From the NCBI GenBank assembly GCA_028622995.1, contig JAJQJQ010000083.1, positions 248,001 through 312,000 of the forward strand: a DNA stretch of 64,000 nucleotides. Reading direction: 5' to 3'. The notes under the pieces were generated by a model. It was not told the DNA's origin. It did no database searches and saw only the letters and a program-made list of their open reading frames with translations. Positions 60,501-64,000 of this stretch are shown piece by piece (position 1 is the first letter of the stretch; each line of letters begins with the position of its first letter). The position numbers were made by a program, and so were the translations under genes. The stretch comes from Panagrolaimus kolymaensis (lineage: Eukaryota; Nematoda; Chromadorea; Rhabditida; Panagrolaimidae).

Positions 60501-62366
60501 CAATATTGCTGTTTGCAAAAAAAAAGTTTTGCAAGAAAAAATTCAACGAAGCCCAAACAATTAAAATCATTGGTAAACAAACAATTAATAATTCAATTAG
60601 ACAGTCTCAAAAATGGCGATAAAGTTAAAATAATGAAAATAATTAATTGAAAAAAAAAATATAAACCTTATGAAATTTATTTTATTTGAAAGAAAAAAAA
60701 ATGAAGCGAAGCGTTCGATCGATGAATTTCATAATCAAATGTAACGAGAAGAAAGAAAGAGAGGGAGGGAAGGAAGAGGAGGGTCTAGCCGCAATCACCG
60801 CTGAATGGTATGAAGTTGAAAACGGTGATGATGCAAGTTTAGCGAAGTATGAAAAAATTAACCATCGAAGACAAAAAAAATTGCTTATTTCAGGAAAATG
60901 ATAAACCAAAAAAGGTTTTTCGAGAAAATATTACAATTTTCTGTTTGCAAACAAACAAACACCCAACAGTTGTTTTCATAAACCTTTGCCTACTTTGGCA
61001 GAAGATATTTTTTTATATCAAAGAAGAGAGAGTGAAAATGTTCAAATCGCAATTTGCTTAGATTCTTTTGCGGCGTCTTTTAACTCAGCGTCATATTTTC
61101 ATACAACACCGCCAAAAAAATTTGGCTGCTCACCATAAAAAAGCTGCGCAGATACAATAAAAAAAGAAACAAAAAATGTTGCCAATTCGGTCTAACTTTT
61201 CTTTTCTAATAATGTTTTTTGATCCCGCCTTCAGCTTGCTTGAATGTGGTTGATCGATTTCCAAAGTTTTTTTGAATCAATTTGGTTGAGCGTTAATTAA
61301 AACTCTTAGGCGCAAAATTTTTATACGTTAAAAAATTATCCACAAAGATTTGCATAAATAACTGGTTATTTTTAAAGAAGGACAATTAATTCTGGTGAGT
61401 AAAAGGCAGATAGAATCAAAGAAAAACATTCCATTAAAAAAAGAAACTGTTACACATAGATACTTGAAACATGCAACCGCAACAATCATCAAAGAAAGTA
61501 AAAGAAAAAAAAGAAGTTTGTTTAACTTTTGATTCATCCATTTTTTTTTCTCTCATTCATTTTACTTTAAGGCGATGATGATGATTGCCTCAAGGAAATG
61601 GAGAGAGATAGTTGAACAAAAAATAATGAATGCAGGCAAGAAAGTTAAGAAAAAAAGGAAGCATATTATAAAAATGGATGATGGAAATTTGTTGATTGAA
61701 ATTTTTTTTTGATTTATTCAACTAATTTTACTTTTCGTTATTTAAAAAAAAGAAGATGGAAAATGGGAAGAAGAAGTTCCATGAAATCATAGAAAATAAA
61801 AGTCTTACTCCCGTTTTTGATTTCTGTGCCTTTCTTGTTTTTTTTTTTTGCAAGCTCAAATGAATCAATAATTTTGAAGCATGATAATTGAGTAAATGAC
61901 TGATAAGGAATGCAAATAAAAGAATTCATATTTTTTTTGTATTTTTATTCTCAAACTATTTTTACTTTTACAGAAAAAACGGTTTTGGAAACTCGGCGCA
62001 ACCAGTGCTTTCAACTCGAAAAATATAAATTCAAAATAAATAAATAAACAAACAAAAAAATTAAAGTTAATAATTAAAGAATGCTAAAGTGTAAATATTC
62101 AAATACATAATTAGTATAAAAAAAAAGAATCCAGGACACAGTTTCTTCTCCTTGTTCCTTTTTCATGTGGAGCAGTTTGTTATCTTTATGGAAGGAAGAT
62201 GAAAAAATTCTAGAAAAGTTAAATGGCACAGAAAGTTTGCTGAGATCAATTAAATCTTATAAGTGGTATCTGATAAATTATTTCATAAATAGCTGTTAAA
62301 AAATGAAGGTTGAAATGAAAATAAATAATTTTGAAATCCATTAAATCAACTTTAAAAATGCCGCTG
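57579..62366. other. gene-poor region with simple repeats
   Basis: 4.8 kb without a supported exon. 57.7-59.1 kb has purine-rich tracts, short tetranucleotide repeats (ACTG near 58270, GGAT near 58650) and scattered G/C-rich patches. It probably contains the promoter and perhaps a first exon of the Gln-rich gene. The remainder is A/T-rich without domains on either strand. Confidence 0.4.
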
Positions 62367-63455
62367 TTACTTTTGAACGTTTGTTGGAACTGTCATTTGA
62401 ACCCATACAACCACAATTGAAAATATTAAACTTATTAACTAAAAAAAAGCTTTAGAAATTAAGTAATCAAAGAGTACGTTCGAGAAACTCACTGTCATCG
62501 CAAAAGCTCGATCAACTTTAAGAAATCTGCCAAGTGTTAAACCCCATGATGGATCCATTAATTTTTGGATTATTTGATCCTTCTAAAAAATAGAATATAA
62601 CTTTAATTTAAAATTTTTTTAAAATGGTTCCAGAAAATCGATTTTTTTCGTTAGCACAAATGTAAAATAAAAAAAGAGTCTGTCTAGTAAACAGAAGCTG
62701 GTCGCTGGCTCGTTCAATTCCAGCATGAGGCAGAGAAAAACTTTTATTTATTTTTCACCATCCACATTTTTTAAGTTTATTTTTTTGCAAAGTAATTAAC
62801 TTACAACATTTTTTGCATCATCGGAGACCAATTTCCCTGTGATTACGGGTAAAGCAGATCGACTAAGTTCATTACAAAAAATGCATGGAACAATAAAAAT
62901 AACGGTCCATAAAATATTTAATAATAATTCAAATACGCTAAATGTGGAACCAATGGTCATGATAAATGAAAAAAAGTTATCATTCATATTGGATTCGCTT
63001 GCTTTAGCTTTCACCATAAACATGGACATCATTCCAAGATTACCAAATTTTTCTCCATATAATAATTCTCGAAGAGTAGCATACGAAGTAAAAATAATTT
63101 TAATTACACTCGTAGTTACAATTGCAAGAATTAATTTGTTAAAACAACATTCAAGCATATTTAAAACTTTTATAATATCCAATAATTGAGAAAAATAATT
63201 TTCCAATGCTTTCCGGGTTGGAGTAGTTTTAGAGAGAATTTTAGCATTCACTCGAAACATAATTGCAATTCTTAATGCAATCATCATAATAAAAAGTTGT
63301 GGAACTTTAACAACTCCAAAATTCATTATTGGAAAATAATATCGATCAACGAAAACAAAGATTTTATGTGAAAATGAAGTCATTTCAGCGATTGGTCGTT
63401 CATTCATATTTGTTATGTTTGCTGATGCTGCGGATGGCATTTCAAACATGAAATT
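62367..63455 (-). CDS. gustatory-receptor-like (7tm_7/GUR) membrane protein, 5' part missing
   Basis: Three exons are visible: 63455-62805, 62582-62493, 62438-62367. The protein has at least four hydrophobic segments, for example VPQLFIMMIALRIAIMF, LILAIVTTSVIKIIF and LLLNILWTVIFIVPCIF. The C-terminal pattern PSWGLTLGRFLKVDRAFAMT followed by LISLIFSIVVVWVQ matches the end of insect and nematode gustatory-receptor-like proteins (C. elegans gur-3, lite-1, egl-47). An acceptor lies immediately before the first visible codons, so upstream exons with the first membrane segments should lie further right, probably beyond the window. The last exon is only 24 codons including the stop. Confidence in the family rests mainly on the C-terminal motif. 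Confidence 0.7.
62678..62732 (+). pseudogene. 3' fragment of a tRNA-Thr (AGT) gene
   Basis: The fragment starts at the anticodon arm: stem TCTGT/ACAGA around the loop CTAGTAA (anticodon AGT). It continues through a T arm with TTCAATTCCAGC and a 3' acceptor strand ATGAGGC plus A. The 5' acceptor strand and the D arm are missing. CT is inserted before GGTCGC and CTCG inside the T arm relative to a normal tRNA-Thr. It lies in intron 1 of the gustatory-receptor-like gene, on the opposite strand. Confidence 0.75.
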
Positions 63456-64000
63456 CTGAAAACTTGTAATTTTTAACTTTTCTTTTTATCTGTGTTTTAA
63501 AATTCAAAAACAAAATCTAGTAACTTTTTATAAAAATGAAATGAAAATCTTTAAATTCACAAAACCTCGCATTTATGATTGATTTTAAGATCGTTCGAAA
63601 AGAATTTTTTTATATATGTTAAAATTTTTGACTAACGAATTCCAGCCCCTCTAACTTTTTGATAAAGTTTTAATTAATGCATACAATCGCTTTTGTTAAT
63701 TTAGTATTTCTTTTTTTCCATTAAAACTTGATAAATCTTAACTTTGCCACATTAATTTATAAATTTCTAACTTTTTTATTTTGATATTCTTTTTTTATTA
63801 GTTAAATAAAATCTTAAAAAAACGAAAATAACTGCCATAAAAGTAACAGTGCAAAAACAATACCTTACAAAAATAATTTAATTTAATTGCTTTGTTTTTT
63901 AAGCAATATCAAAGCACGAGAACTTATTTTTTTCAATTTAATTTGATCACTTAATTTTGTAGCTTTCTGGTGCATAGGTTTTGCGGTGCTTTGAATTTTA
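63456..64000. other. probable intron or 5' flank of the receptor gene
   Basis: A/T-rich with no exon that I can join in frame to the receptor. The acceptor at its left edge implies that at least one upstream exon lies in it or beyond the window. Confidence 0.35.

Overview
The window is AT-rich eukaryotic nuclear DNA and almost certainly comes from a nematode. Most introns are about 45-120 bp and end in T-rich acceptors (TTTTTAG or TTTTCAG). Several genes have an acceptor-like site a few bases before the start codon, as expected for spliced-leader trans-splicing. The gene set also fits: a TOR kinase, an SH2-tyrosine kinase pair, a gustatory-receptor-like protein and an F-box-like family protein of a type I associate with Panagrolaimus-like (clade IV) worms. 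That last placement is inference. All gene models were built by hand from ORFs, splice sites and family alignment from memory. For each complete model the exon lengths sum to a multiple of three.

Layout. 1.2-4.2 kb (-): OCRL/INPP5B-type inositol 5-phosphatase with ASH and RhoGAP-like regions. 5.4-6.4 kb (-): F-box-like family member with one in-frame stop. 8.8-10.5 kb (+): S-adenosylmethionine decarboxylase with a 15-codon upstream ORF. 12.5-22.7 kb (+): a 21-exon TOR kinase. 23.3-25.3 kb (+): Prp3 of the U4/U6 snRNP. 28 kb (+): broken 5' fragment of an SMC4 gene. 29.2-30.8 kb (+): NR2E (tailless/dissatisfaction-like) nuclear receptor. 31.1-39.9 kb (+): two tandem SH2-tyrosine kinase genes; the second carries a full-length piggyBac-like transposon in an intron. 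40.4-47.3 kb (-): 2023-residue protein with a degenerate SNF2-like ATPase region and a p400/Domino-like layout. 47.6-49.4 kb (-): Sts/UBASH3-like phosphatase-fold protein that has lost its catalytic histidine, with a tRNA-His gene in an intron. 49.8-51.8 kb (-): CERS1-type ceramide synthase. 54.7-57.5 kb (-): Gln-rich protein with a possible divergent ETS-like domain. 62.4-63.5 kb (-): C-terminal part of a gustatory-receptor-like membrane protein with a truncated tRNA-Thr in an intron.

This is ordinary housekeeping chromosome interspersed with young change. The kinase pair arose by a segmental duplication that also copied the last codons of the upstream nuclear receptor. A piggyBac-like element with 540-bp terminal inverted repeats then landed 10 nt into an intron of the downstream copy. 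Four loci show loss of function signals: the F-box-like gene, the SMC4 fragment, the phosphatase-fold protein and the SNF2-like protein. The most attractive regulatory lead is the decarboxylase upstream ORF, whose peptide ends in Pro-Pro before the stop. Large stretches (6.5-8.7, 10.5-12.5, 25.3-27.9, 51.8-54.7 and 57.6-62.3 kb) show no coding signal I can defend.
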